From Phialophora verrucosa (taxonomy: Eukaryota; Ascomycota; Eurotiomycetes; Chaetothyriales; Herpotrichiellaceae), in contig MSED01000010.1 in assembly GCA_002099365.1 (NCBI GenBank), positions 248,001 through 312,000 on the forward strand: a stretch of DNA of 64,000 nt, in the 5' to 3' direction. Numbering within the stretch: the stretch's first letter is position 1; each line of letters opens with the position of its first letter. The notes under the pieces were generated by a model. That model saw only the letters and a program-made list of their open reading frames with translations. It was not told where the DNA came from and did no database searches. Position numbers and translations under genes: made by a program. Shown piece after piece: positions 9,737 through 19,230 of this stretch.

Positions 9737-11962
9737 ATGGCGACTGCAGGCGTCATGGTGCAAGGCAGCAAGAGGCGCAAGCTGTCTAACGGTAGCTATG
9801 AAGCCAACAGTGCCAAACTTGTGAGTTCGGGGCAAGACGCCGATGCTGTGCCCAAGGACAAGGACCAGAGGCGGTCACTCTTTGTTCGCTCGTTGCCAGC
9901 ATCAGTCACGACCGAGCGGCTCGCCGAACACTTTTCTGACTCCCTCCCCATAAAACATGCTACCGTCGTCGTCGATCCGGAGACAAAGATCTCGCGAGGC
10001 TTTGGGTTTGTCACTTTGGCAGACGCTGAAGATGCGCAGACCGCCGTTGCGCAGTTCAACAATTCTGAGCTGGACGGGCGGAAGATCAAGGTCGAATTGG
10101 CCGAAGCAAGACACAGAGATGGGGATGACGCAGGCAGGGGTGCTGTCAACACAACCGCCCTCAAGCTAAAGGCCCAAAGGGAGAAGAGCAAGGAAGACTC
10201 GCAAGCGCCTAGGCTTATTGTGCGAAATCTGCCGTGGAGCATTAAGACCTCTGATGACCTGGCCGCGCTATTTCGGAGCTATGGGAAGGTCAAGCACGCA
10301 GTTGTACCCAAAAAGAACCCAAAGGTTCAGTACGGCTTTGGCATTGTCTTGCTTCGAGGCAAAAAGAACGCCGAGAAAGCAATTGCCGGGGTCAATGGCA
10401 AAGAGATCGATGGACGCACATTAGCTGTTGACTGGGCGGTGGACAAGGAGACTTGGCAGGAGGTGCAAAAGACCGGTCAGGTCAAAGCACGGTCGAAGCA
10501 CACAGAGGAACCCATAGACAAGGGCGAACGTGACAATGCCGAGGTTGACGGTCGTGAGAGTGAAGGAGTGGAGTCAGACGACGATTTGCATCAGGATGAG
10601 AATGCTGAAAATGAGAATGACCTCGCACAAAGCTCCGATGAAGACCCGGTTGATGACTTTGATGCTCAGGCCGATGAGGAGGACCTCGACTCAGAAGCCG
10701 AGACTGTCAATTCGGACGACGGGCGGCTCCAGGACAAGAATGACACCACTGTATTTGTCAGAAATCTGCCCTACAGCACTGATGACGACGCTCTGAAAGA
10801 CCACTTCTCCACCTTCGGACCAGTACGGTATGCTCGAGTTGTCTATGACCAGGATACGGAAAGGCCCAGAGGAACGGGATTCGTCTGCTTCTTCAATCTC
10901 GAGGATGCAAAAGCGTGTGTCAAGAACACCCCAAAGCACCCGGCTTCGACAGACCAGGCAGACAAAGAGAAGAAGAGGCGGGGCGAAACCCTCAAGCATT
11001 CGGTCTTGGAAAACGAGGCATCGGATCCTTCCGGTCAATATACTCTTGACGGCCGTGTACTCCAGGTCACTCGTGCACTTAGCAGGGAGGATGCAGAACG
11101 ACGAGCTAGCGAAGCCAGCGACAAACGGGACATTCGTGATAGGGACAAGCGACGGCTCTACCTGCTTTCCGAGGGCTCCGTCGCAAAGGGCTCCAAGCTC
11201 TACGAGCAGCTAGGCAAGGCAGAGATTGACATTCGAGAGGCTAGTGCTCGTCAGCGTCAAAGGTTGATCAAGAGCAGCCCCAATCTCTGTTTGAGCTTGA
11301 CTCGACTGAGTGTCAGAAACCTCCCTCGAGGCGTGGGCAGCAAGGAGCTGAAGGCCCTGGCCAGAGAAGCGGTGGTAGGATTCGCCAAGGATGTCAAAGA
11401 TGGCTTGCGGCAACCCCTGAACAAGGAAGAGCTGCGCCGCGGCGGAAGCGAAATGCAGGAATCTGAACGCAAACGCAAGCAATCCGGAAAAGGCATCGTC
11501 AAACAAGCAAAGGTCGTCTTCGAGGATAAAGAAGGCGGTAAAGTGAAAGAGGGTGCGGGTCGAAGCAGAGGCTACGGTTTCATTGAATATGTCAGCCACC
11601 GGAATGCTCTTGCAGGGTTGCGTTGGCTCAATGGGCATATGGTGAAGGCGAAGAACACGGGCGAAGAACGAGGGAAACGACTCATTGTTGAGTTCGCAAT
11701 TGAGAATGCTCAAGTGATACAGCGAAGAGCTGAGAGAGAGCGCAAGGCAAGAGAAGAGGGCAGCAAGAAACCAAAACCGAGCGAGAGACCCCAAAAGGAA
11801 GGCGGCGGGAAGGGAACCAAGAAACGGAAACGAGGCGACAACGACAAAGAGACAGGGCCACAACCCGCTAAAGCCGTGGATGCCGAGGAGAAGAACCGCG
11901 TGGCGAAGCGAAACAGAATCATCGCAAAGAAGCGCCAGGCTAGAAAAGCGCGCAAGGGTTGA
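9737..11962 (+). CDS. nop4: Nop4/RBM28-family nucleolar RNA-binding protein, four RRMs
   Basis: Intronless, 741 residues from the ATG at 9737 (MATAGVMVQGSKRRKL). Four RNA-recognition motifs are visible. RRM1 is at about 46-124 (SLFVRSLPASVTTERLAEHF, SRGFGFVTLADAEDA) and RRM2 at about 157-235 (RLIVRNLPWSIKTSDDLAAL). RRM3 begins near 335 (TVFVRNLPYSTDDDALKDHF, PRGTGFVCFFNLEDA) and a divergent RRM4 near 520 (LSVRNLPRGVGSKELKALA, RGYGFIEYVSHRNALAGLRW). An acidic linker precedes RRM3 and the C-terminus is strongly basic (KKRKRGDN, AKKRQARKARKG), as in nucleolar proteins. Yeast Nop4 is needed for 27S pre-rRNA processing and 60S subunit assembly; the length is close to the yeast 685 residues. The frame is open 71 codons upstream, but that segment is not conserved in character. 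Confidence 0.93.
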   Translation: MATAGVMVQGSKRRKLSNGSYEANSAKLVSSGQDADAVPKDKDQRRSLFVRSLPASVTTERLAEHFSDSLPIKHATVVVDPETKISRGFGFVTLADAEDAQTAVAQFNNSELDGRKIKVELAEARHRDGDDAGRGAVNTTALKLKAQREKSKEDSQAPRLIVRNLPWSIKTSDDLAALFRSYGKVKHAVVPKKNPKVQYGFGIVLLRGKKNAEKAIAGVNGKEIDGRTLAVDWAVDKETWQEVQKTGQVKARSKHTEEPIDKGERDNAEVDGRESEGVESDDDLHQDENAENENDLAQSSDEDPVDDFDAQADEEDLDSEAETVNSDDGRLQDKNDTTVFVRNLPYSTDDDALKDHFSTFGPVRYARVVYDQDTERPRGTGFVCFFNLEDAKACVKNTPKHPASTDQADKEKKRRGETLKHSVLENEASDPSGQYTLDGRVLQVTRALSREDAERRASEASDKRDIRDRDKRRLYLLSEGSVAKGSKLYEQLGKAEIDIREASARQRQRLIKSSPNLCLSLTRLSVRNLPRGVGSKELKALAREAVVGFAKDVKDGLRQPLNKEELRRGGSEMQESERKRKQSGKGIVKQAKVVFEDKEGGKVKEGAGRSRGYGFIEYVSHRNALAGLRWLNGHMVKAKNTGEERGKRLIVEFAIENAQVIQRRAERERKAREEGSKKPKPSERPQKEGGGKGTKKRKRGDNDKETGPQPAKAVDAEEKNRVAKRNRIIAKKRQARKARKG

Positions 11963-12303
11963 TTCAGCAACGATTGATTTGCAGTGTGGACGCAGCGAAC
12001 TCATGTAACGCTCCATTTTGTAGCAATCAAGGCCATCGTGCCTACTTCCTCGAGGGTATCGTGTCATCTGGACTATCACAGCGTTCCGTCCTGCGGTCAT
12101 TTTCAAATCCTTCCTTAGTTGTTTCGAGTGTTGTGTGCACCAGCGACCTACAGCAAGGTGAGGGTAGTCAGCGCGTGCGCCAGCAAAGTGTACCCATGCT
12201 ACTGCTTGACCTGGAGTGATGGAATGTCCGACTCTTGCACAGTGATTCCTATCTGCGATTTTTTTTGCTCCTCGATTGCATGCTCACAGCTTCCCCGTGT
12301 ACC
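11963..12303. other. Convergent 3' intergenic region
   Basis: Lies between the stop of nop4 and the stop of the minus-strand Dap1 gene. It holds 3' UTRs; nothing else is visible. Confidence 0.5.
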
Positions 12304-12840
12304 TCACAACTTGGACCTACTGACCTTGCCCACGATGTTGTATCGCTTGCTAAAGAAGGAGTACCACTCGTCGAGAACGGTCTTGTACTTGTCGTCGAGG
12401 TCGTCCCAGTTGGAGACGCAATCTTCAGGCTTTAAGCTTGACAAGGCGAGGCCGCGGGATGGATCCTTCCCAGCAAAGACTGGTATATGACTTCCGGGTC
12501 AGAAACCGGGGACTTTGGAGCGAGAGGTGAGTGCAAGTGGATGGCGTACCATGGTATTGACCTCCCTGTTTGTAGGCTTGGTTTTTGGAGACGTCGAAGA
12601 CGGTTCCCTTGATCGCAACCCACGTAGGCCTTTCTGGATCCGTTCCTAATGATCACGACGCAGTCTCAGCAAGCTGGCCATCTATTATTCGCTTACGACT
12701 GCGTTTATGTTCATACCGTCGTTCTTAGCCAACTCCTCCAATGTTATCTCATCGGCCTTGGGAGGGCTGAGCTCGACCGGAACTTTCGGTTCAAATCTTT
12801 TGTTCTCTGAATAAGGGCTCGGTGAGGTTGGGTCCGACAT
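12304..12840 (-). CDS. dap1: Dap1/PGRMC-type cytochrome b5-like haem-binding protein (MAPR family)
   Basis: Three exons (12840-12717, 12645-12550, 12479-12304) join in phase to 131 residues; introns are 71 and 70 nt. The product reads through the MAPR fold: FEPKVPVELSPPKADEITLE, then DGTDPERPTWVAIKGTVFDV, SKNQAYKQGGQYH, VFAGKDPSRGLALSSLKPED and a C-terminal NWDDLDDKYKTVLDEWYSFF helix. The Tyr of QYHVFAGKD matches the haem-ligating Tyr of the family (Tyr113 of human PGRMC1) and sits next to the exon 2/3 junction. Yeast Dap1 binds haem and supports the sterol 14-demethylase Erg11 and other P450s, affecting azole and DNA-damage tolerance. No N-terminal membrane helix is present in this model; an additional upstream exon cannot be excluded. 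Confidence 0.9.
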
Positions 12841-13649
12841 CCTGATGACTCGCAAACAAACCTCGACTCGTTTCAGACACTGTGAGTGAAGAGAAGGACG
12901 ATAGTGTCAGTTGAGAACTCGAATGGTAGGGTGAGGTGCACTGCCCCAGTGACCTCCCATATGCGACAGGGCTGATTACATACTCTTTGCACAGCTTAGG
13001 AGAGCGGAGTTGGAAAGCGTGAACGTTGACTTGATTGGGATACCACCCCTTCGAACAAGCGTCTGTGGTAGGCTCTCGGCTCGTGCACAAGGGCAATTGG
13101 TCCGGCCTCGGATGGCCCACGACACCCCCCTGGCTGTCGTCCTCTGAGGAGCTAGGTAATGACTGGCGTGATGTTTCCACACGTGAGCCTTCTACAGTAC
13201 GTGCGAGGTCAACGTCCAGACCGGCCAGTGTCACAAGGTATCGGAAAAGATTTGCTTGGAGTGAGGGGCCAGAGCGTCCAAGGCGAATCTCCTACCCCGC
13301 AGCGGCCCTTAGACTGCCCCTCATTACATATCCTATGGCTCATCCGCGTGGAATATTCGGATGACACTCCTAGTACACACTGCACCAGACAGGTACCTAC
13401 CCTTTCGACCTGGCTGCCCGTAGCTGCACTGAACTGGGCCAATGCCGTGCGGCAGCCGGTTATAGTCTGTGGGACATTCTCAGGTCTCGAAGTTCACTGT
13501 GCAACTTCACGCTGTTGTGCTACAGGACATTGTCCCAGCCCAGTCCCTGTCGCATGGGAGAGGAGAATCCCTCAGGCACTGTACACCTGCCAATATAAAG
13601 AGATGCCATCCTTGCTCGTCTTGAGTCTATGGACATGGTCGCTACGGCC
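12841..13649. other. Intergenic between dap1 and agmatinase genes
   Basis: Promoter side of dap1 and 3' side of the agmatinase gene. Several short frames exist on both strands, none with recognisable content. Confidence 0.45.
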
Positions 13650-14822
13650 TTACACATGCGCGTTCTCCAGCGGCTTGACGGGAGTCTCCACCATCAAGCT
13701 CATAAGGCTGTGAGCGACTTCAGCGGCTGCCAGGACAGTAGTCTCTCCCGGATTGTCGTATATGGGAGCAACTTCCACTACGTCGGCACCGATGACTCTG
13801 AGACCTTCAAGTCCATCAAGGATGCTCAATAGCTCCCTGGTGGTCCAACCTCCCACCTCGGCGGTGCCTGTTGCCGGAGCATAAGCCGGATCCAAAACAT
13901 CAATGTCAACAGAAATGTAGACATTTGTGTCACCAACACGATTCTTGAGCTTTTCAACCACTCCAGAAACACCAATTTTGTCAATGTCTCGAGCGGTTAT
14001 GATCTCGAAGCCGCAACGCTTATCGTTCTTCAAGTCGTGCTTCTTATTGATGAAGGGAGCCCGGATGCCCGCGTGCGCCGAAGAATTGAGGATTAGCCCT
14101 TCCTCATGAGCAATGTGAAGAAAAGTCCCATGATTCAGCCCGGCATAGTCGGAAATGCCTCCGCCCAGGACCTTGGGATCCCATGTGTCAATATGACTGT
14201 CAAAATGTATGACACTGACCGGACCCCAATGGTTGATAGTCGATCGCAAGGCAGCCAAGGTCGTGGTGTGGTCTCCCCCTAGCGTGATGATTCGAGGTAC
14301 GTCCGCGACTTCCGTGGTGTTTGCCGGACGACCTGAAATCACCTTGTGAGCCTTGACAAGTTGCTGCAAGGCTACCGTGTTGTCTAGGTACGTCAGGGGC
14401 GCGTCACCGCAATCGACAATGCGCGCCCACTCCAAGAAGGTGTTCTCGTGAGTATACGCATCCCATGCCATAGGAGCTCCCATCCGCCTCGATCCCCATC
14501 GGATACCAGCGGGGCCAAATCGTGCACCAGGCCGTGCAGTTGTGCCTGTGTCGAAAGGCGCCCCCAGAAAAGCGATATCGTATCCCTCTACATGTCCGCC
14601 GGGTGACAAGCAATGCACCCAGGGAAGGTTTGCAAACGTTGTCAGTCCTGCATACTTCTGGAATTCCACGAAAGGATCATTGTCTGAGCTGATCGAAGAT
14701 TGATACTGGCCTGCATGGCTTCGAAGCTTGGCTTGCAATGGGCCAACCGGAGGGAAAATAATGTCGCGAGCCACTGAGAAGCCCGCCGCGATCAGCAGCA
14801 GCAGGCCCAAAGACGTCAGCAT
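13650..14822 (-). CDS. Ureohydrolase, agmatinase-like, with predicted signal peptide
   Basis: Intronless, 390 residues from the ATG at 14822. The first residues form a signal peptide (MLTSLGLLLLIAAGFSVA). The mature part is an arginase/agmatinase fold with the full binuclear manganese set: GGDHTTT (His185), HFDSHIDTWD (Asp208, His210, Asp212) and SVDIDVLDPAYAPATGTAEV (Asp306, Asp308). GARFGP and AFLGAPFDTGTT are also typical of agmatinases. The reaction would be agmatine (or another guanidino compound) plus water to putrescine and urea; the exact substrate is not fixed by these motifs. Most characterised ureohydrolases are cytosolic or mitochondrial, so export to the secretory pathway is notable. 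It is transcribed away from the secreted EF-hand gene at 15797. Confidence 0.9.
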   Translation of the reverse strand: MLTSLGLLLLIAAGFSVARDIIFPPVGPLQAKLRSHAGQYQSSISSDNDPFVEFQKYAGLTTFANLPWVHCLSPGGHVEGYDIAFLGAPFDTGTTARPGARFGPAGIRWGSRRMGAPMAWDAYTHENTFLEWARIVDCGDAPLTYLDNTVALQQLVKAHKVISGRPANTTEVADVPRIITLGGDHTTTLAALRSTINHWGPVSVIHFDSHIDTWDPKVLGGGISDYAGLNHGTFLHIAHEEGLILNSSAHAGIRAPFINKKHDLKNDKRCGFEIITARDIDKIGVSGVVEKLKNRVGDTNVYISVDIDVLDPAYAPATGTAEVGGWTTRELLSILDGLEGLRVIGADVVEVAPIYDNPGETTVLAAAEVAHSLMSLMVETPVKPLENAHV

Positions 14823-15499
14823 GATTGGCTTGCCCCTACAGAAGCTGTAATAGTTGTTGGGGTTTTGCAATATCACAATCGAAGAGCTGGCTCATCACAA
14901 GCTGCTCTTCGGGCAAAATTGACGGAGAATCCCGCTGCATATCCTCACCAACTCTATCCCTCCGCCGTACTTCGTATTTCCTATATTACTCCGTAGGGGG
15001 TGAGAGCTATGGGGAGGGCGATGCTATACAGCGGTTCTCAGCTCTCGTCCTCAATACAAACACAGTCTTCCCTCCAAAACTCGGCCGGAAAGAGCTCATC
15101 CTTTTGTCTATGCATATTACTCTAGGGCTGTTCAGGTACCTTTAGGATATCTGCCTCCATTCAGGAGTTCGGAGCTGCTGGCGGTGAGAATCAATAGACC
15201 TACTAGGATCGGGCTGCCCGTAGCGGCGTCGAATGGAATACTGCTCGATCTAAAACCATCTATGCGGCGACATACCATCGAGTCTTTTCGCGTAGGCTAA
15301 TGGTTGTTTTCCAAGGCCAACGACCTGTTGAAGTCCTCGTCGATCACCACATCACTGGCCCTTTGCCTAGCTTCCCAGATTGTCTTGTCTCGAAAGGCAA
15401 GTCATATATTCACAACTCTAACCAAAAAGCTTCTAAGGTGAAAGAGTGAAGGTGATGGCACGGATCTGTTTGCTAGCGGAGGCCGCACGAAATACACAC

Positions 15500-15605
15500 C
15501 TTCACCGCTGCTCAATCACGATTCTTGGTGAAGCAAGCAGTCACTTGCCATGCGTCTTCACTCTTGCTCCATGATGATTGTTGGTGAGGCAAACAGTCAT
15601 TTCCA
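15500..15605. repeat. Imperfect 50-bp direct duplication in promoter
   Basis: Copy 1 runs 15500-15550 and copy 2 15556-15605. Both begin CTTCAC and end in TTGGTGA(A/G)GCAA(G/A)CAGTCA(C/T)TT followed by CCA. The copies match at roughly three quarters of positions. They lie 75-180 bp upstream of the TATA box, where upstream activating sites would be expected. Confidence 0.75.
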
Positions 15606-15681
15606 GGCTGTCACTGCTTGTCACTGCAGTTATTAATTGTGAACGTCGTGAGAAATTCACTGATTTTCAATCTCGCGCGCG

Positions 15682-15689
15682 TATAAATA
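15682..15689 (+). promoter_or_regulatory. TATA box of secreted EF-hand gene
   Basis: TATAAATA lies 108 bp upstream of the ATG at 15797 and is followed by a pyrimidine-rich CTCTCTTTCCC tract, a usual arrangement for a regulated fungal gene. Confidence 0.7.
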
Positions 15690-15796
15690 TCTCTCTTTCC
15701 CTTGTCAGTACAATCTTCCACCACCGTGCTATCCTCAGCCTCAACTTTCAGTTGCTCAAAAAGACTCCTACACAAACCTCACGACAATCAGTCATC

Positions 15797-16523
15797 ATGT
15801 TGTTTTCAACACTTCTTGCCATCTCGTTATGGTTGATCCAGGCCCAACTCTCAGTGGTTAATGCCAAGTGCTGCTTTGGAAACATCCATACCAACGAGTG
15901 TGGCGACGGCACGTATGGTACGCCTTGCTGCGGGTACAAGAAATGCAACGCTTTTTGCTGCGCCTGTCAGGGAGGTAAAGAATACCTGTTCCCTCTGTCC
16001 ATTTCCCGCGTACTCTGAAACTAACATTGGATTAGCCAAGGTCATCGATAACCGTGTGAGCAACTGTGGCTCAATCTTCATGTCATACATCACCGCTTCC
16101 CCAGGCACAACTTGGACCTGCCGCGACAGTCACGTCACCACAATTTTGCCATGTGTCAAAGAGCGAACCCCTTCACGACCCACGGCGATGGTCGACTCGA
16201 GTGACGACAAGCCACTTGTGACCATCACGCACGGGCCTCGACCGACTTTACCTGCCTCATTCGACCGCCCAGGCCACGACCACGAAGTGCTTGCAGACGT
16301 GGAGGAAACATTTGATCGCGTCTGTGCAGGGAGGAAATACAAGGGCAGGCGTGCCCTCAACCTAGACCAGTACTATGGTTATTTCAATGTCACCGACAGC
16401 CAGAAGGACAGTCTCTACGCCAATGACGTGGCAGCAAAATTTCGGGCACACGATATCGATGGAGATGGAATGTTGACATTTGAAGAGGTCCAGTTGGTCT
16501 GTGATGCGGATGGTTGTGATTGA
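15797..16523 (+). CDS. Secreted Cys-rich protein with single C-terminal EF-hand
   Basis: Two exons (15797-15974 and 16036-16523, intron 61 nt) join in phase to 221 residues. Residues 1-22 are a signal peptide (MLFSTLLAISLWLIQAQLS). A dense Cys cluster follows at about 24-58, with CC pairs in AKCCFG, TPCCGYKKC and FCCACQG. The middle is polar with few features. Near the C-terminus is one canonical EF-hand loop, DIDGDGMLTFEE, with Asp at positions 1, 3 and 5, Gly at 6 and Glu at 12; a CDADGCD tail follows. The protein would be secreted and bind calcium through the single loop. I do not know a characterised protein of this layout. EF-hands usually act in pairs, so a lone loop may imply dimerisation or a cryptic partner helix. 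The gene is divergent from the exported agmatinase. Confidence 0.85.
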
Positions 16524-16884
16524 GGTTTTGAGATGGGGGAGCACAGCTACTGTAGGATAGTATCACAGTTTCGACTCGCCAAGTTCCAAGGCGGGGCTCA
16601 GACAAAAGACTGCACCGTATGAGCATTACAGGCCGGTATTGGAGTTGCAATCATGATTTCATCGTTCACCGACGACTCACTTTCACTTCACCCAAAAAGA
16701 GCTCGACGGGCACATAATTTGCTTGCATCAAATCACCATTCTCATCCTTCAGCTTCACTCTGCTTGCACCCACGAGACTATCTCAAAATCCTTGTCCAAC
16801 TGACTGGCTTTCATTACCAGGCATGGCAACTGAAAGAGCACGGTTGTCAACACCAGACGTCAATCCTGCAGCGTCCTACTGGCC
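16524..16884. other. Convergent 3' region
   Basis: Lies between the stops of the EF-hand gene and the AAA ATPase gene. Nothing else is visible. Confidence 0.5.
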
Positions 16885-19230
16885 TCATCTAGCCGGAGCT
16901 CTCCTTCCCAGCGCGATTGCATAGTCTTCGTCATTCATCTTGTTCAAGTCTTCCATGTATGCTGCAAATTCTCGGCCGATCTTCACGACACTTTCCAAGT
17001 GGCTGGCATTCAACTTCTCTTTCTTCAACTGCGCCAACGCGAGTGACGTTCGGACTGCGTTGCGGATTTGTCTCCCATTCAGTCTGTCGCTGTCGAAGTT
17101 CTGCGTCACATACTCGAGCAGAGATCGCTTCTCCCGGTCGGAGAGGGCGAGATCTTTGATGAAGACCGCCCAGACCTGCCGCCGTTCTTCCAGGTTGAGA
17201 TTTTTCAAACCGATCGACACGTGAATTCGTGACCGGAATGCCTCGTCAATGTCGCCGGGCCGGTTGGTAGTCAGGAAGAGTATGCCATCGAAGTACTCTA
17301 ACTCGCGAAGAAAGATGGAGACCAGAGCATTGCGTCTGACCTCGGTCCTATCGCGCTCTTGCAGGAAGATGTCCGCCTCGTCCATCAGTAACACGGCCTT
17401 CCAGCTGACCGCATAGCCGAACACTTCTTTGAGTCGGCGTTCTAATTTTTCGGGCTCCGTCCCGAGGTCGCCACAGGAGACTGAGAAAAGCGGTCTCTTC
17501 TGGCGCTCCGCGATGCACTCTGCCGCAAGGGTCTTTCCGACCCCTGGCGGACCATGCAGTAAGATGACCAAACCACGGCCTTTGCCCGTGACTATGTCAG
17601 AAAAGCCTGGCTGTTCCAGCATATAGGCTTCAACCACGGCTATCATCATCCTCTTGTACTCTTCCTTGATGACAAGTCGCTTGAATGCTTTCTCGCGGAA
17701 CTGCACAGGGCGGAGATCATCGACACGGACCGAGGCCCATTCTTTGTCGCGGAGCGAGAACACGCCGACTTTCGGGTAGCAACAGACGAGCGCCCGTTCC
17801 AGGGCATTGCCGCGCTCATCTTCGAGGTACTCTTCGCCCTCGGGGAAGCCATATTCTTCCGACGGGTCAAGGTGTCTTGGCTCAACGGTCGCCTGCCTAT
17901 GCCAGTACGCGTTCTGGTGGTCAACGACGACGCGAATTGGTTCATCCTTGAAGACTCTGGGGAACACATCACCATGGTAGTCCTGCAGCTGAGCCGTCTG
18001 ATTGAGGGCGACATATCGATGGCCTCGGTCTATCAGTCGACGTGTCACCTCGTCGCGATCTGCCAGATATTCCATTGGCCTGAGATCGAGATGGTGGAGT
18101 ACGCGTTCGCCAGGAAAAGGTTGGAGGACATGCTGTGAGAAGATACGGGCCAGCTTCTTGCCCTGATATTGGGTACCCCAACAGTACAAGCTCAACACGC
18201 CCCATTCTCCTCTCACATTCTTCTCGGGCGCGCTTCGAGAATAGACGACCATTTGATGATCCATTCCATCCACAGTCAAATACACTGGAGTGCCTGGAGG
18301 GTACAGGAGCCACAGGAGCTGGAACGAGATCTTCTTACAAGTTCCCGCCTCAATCTCGTCCAACTTTGCGGATGTTTTGGGGTAGTCCTCGCGAAGAAAA
18401 TCGAGAAGTAACTTGAGATGGCTTCCTTTCTCCTCCGACAGCTCAGCTTTGCTCAAGCACCGTGTCAACTCTGACCGATAGGTGAAGAGCATCACGTACG
18501 GTTCCGAGAACGTCACAGTGTCTCCGTCGGTTTCCTCCCAGCGCAGGAGATCATACTCTGGCCCTGGGTAGTACTTGATCAAATCCCGAATGAGCTCCAA
18601 CAGAGGCGTCGAGCAGATCTCCAGCTTCGAGTTCAGGGCATTGCCCTCCCAGTCATACTCGCGGTAGACTTTGAGCACATGCCCGCCACCACGTGCGGAG
18701 CCTTCACGGGCACGTATTGCCTCTACGCTTTCGCTGTCATCGTATAGCTGAGCTGACCCAGATCGGTAGTTCAGCCTCTTATATCGCTTCACATCGACAA
18801 TCCACGGCTCCGCTTTTGGCACGGGGGCAGGCTCAGGGGCCTGACTCCGCTCAATATCCTGGCGATTGCGGTTGATCGCTTCACGGTTCCGGTCGATATC
18901 TTGTCGATTCGATGTCGCCAAGTCCTGTAGCGCCACCACTTTTGCTTCGAGGTTTTTGATATAAGTCAGAACGCTGGCAGAACTTGGCGCTGCGAAATTC
19001 TCAGAATGCGGCGCCAGACCCGCTGCAATTGGATTTGGTCGAATCCCTTGCTTTCTTTCCATATGCAAAAGGGCTTCAAGGGCCTCCTGTTTGCCTAAAT
19101 CCGCGCCGTTCGCATTTACCAGGGAAGCGGGCTTCGAAGGTCGATCACTTCTCGCTTCAGGGATCTCAGGTGCCATTGAAGCGCCGTCTTCGGCAGACAT
19201 CGAACACTCTTGCTCTGTATGAATTGTCAT
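16885..19230 (-). CDS. AAA+ ATPase with N-terminal DUF7025-type region
   Basis: Intronless. Starting at the ATG at 19230 it encodes 781 residues; a second ATG at 19200 is an equally good start. A short heptad-like segment lies at about 85-130 (TYIKNLEAKVVALQDLATSN). The central part (about 140-440) matches the DUF7025 region that precedes AAA domains in many filamentous-fungal proteins (LFTYRSELTRCLSKAELSEE, LLYPPGTPVYLTVDG). The AAA module has Walker A GPPGVGKT at about 560-567, Walker B VLLMDEAD near 613-620, sensor-1 Asn in LTTNRPGDIDEAF near 656, and Arg fingers in FRSRIH near 666-668, so it should hydrolyse ATP. The family is greatly expanded in Pezizomycotina and its role is unknown; remodelling of protein complexes is inference from the AAA class. 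It lies in the same region as an NLR-like gene. Confidence 0.88.
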   Translation of the reverse strand: MTIHTEQECSMSAEDGASMAPEIPEARSDRPSKPASLVNANGADLGKQEALEALLHMERKQGIRPNPIAAGLAPHSENFAAPSSASVLTYIKNLEAKVVALQDLATSNRQDIDRNREAINRNRQDIERSQAPEPAPVPKAEPWIVDVKRYKRLNYRSGSAQLYDDSESVEAIRAREGSARGGGHVLKVYREYDWEGNALNSKLEICSTPLLELIRDLIKYYPGPEYDLLRWEETDGDTVTFSEPYVMLFTYRSELTRCLSKAELSEEKGSHLKLLLDFLREDYPKTSAKLDEIEAGTCKKISFQLLWLLYPPGTPVYLTVDGMDHQMVVYSRSAPEKNVRGEWGVLSLYCWGTQYQGKKLARIFSQHVLQPFPGERVLHHLDLRPMEYLADRDEVTRRLIDRGHRYVALNQTAQLQDYHGDVFPRVFKDEPIRVVVDHQNAYWHRQATVEPRHLDPSEEYGFPEGEEYLEDERGNALERALVCCYPKVGVFSLRDKEWASVRVDDLRPVQFREKAFKRLVIKEEYKRMMIAVVEAYMLEQPGFSDIVTGKGRGLVILLHGPPGVGKTLAAECIAERQKRPLFSVSCGDLGTEPEKLERRLKEVFGYAVSWKAVLLMDEADIFLQERDRTEVRRNALVSIFLRELEYFDGILFLTTNRPGDIDEAFRSRIHVSIGLKNLNLEERRQVWAVFIKDLALSDREKRSLLEYVTQNFDSDRLNGRQIRNAVRTSLALAQLKKEKLNASHLESVVKIGREFAAYMEDLNKMNDEDYAIALGRRAPAR

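Larger units (their letters stand above)
14823..15796. promoter_or_regulatory. Divergent promoter region, agmatinase gene / secreted EF-hand gene
   Basis: 974 bp between two divergent starts whose products both carry signal peptides. It contains a duplicated 50-bp block (15500-15605) and a TATA box (15682-15689) on the side of the EF-hand gene. Confidence 0.5.

Noticed and set aside
11210..12106. Minus-strand frame of 298 codons opposite nop4
   Set aside because: Antisense shadow of the basic C-terminus of nop4; no start context and no domain.
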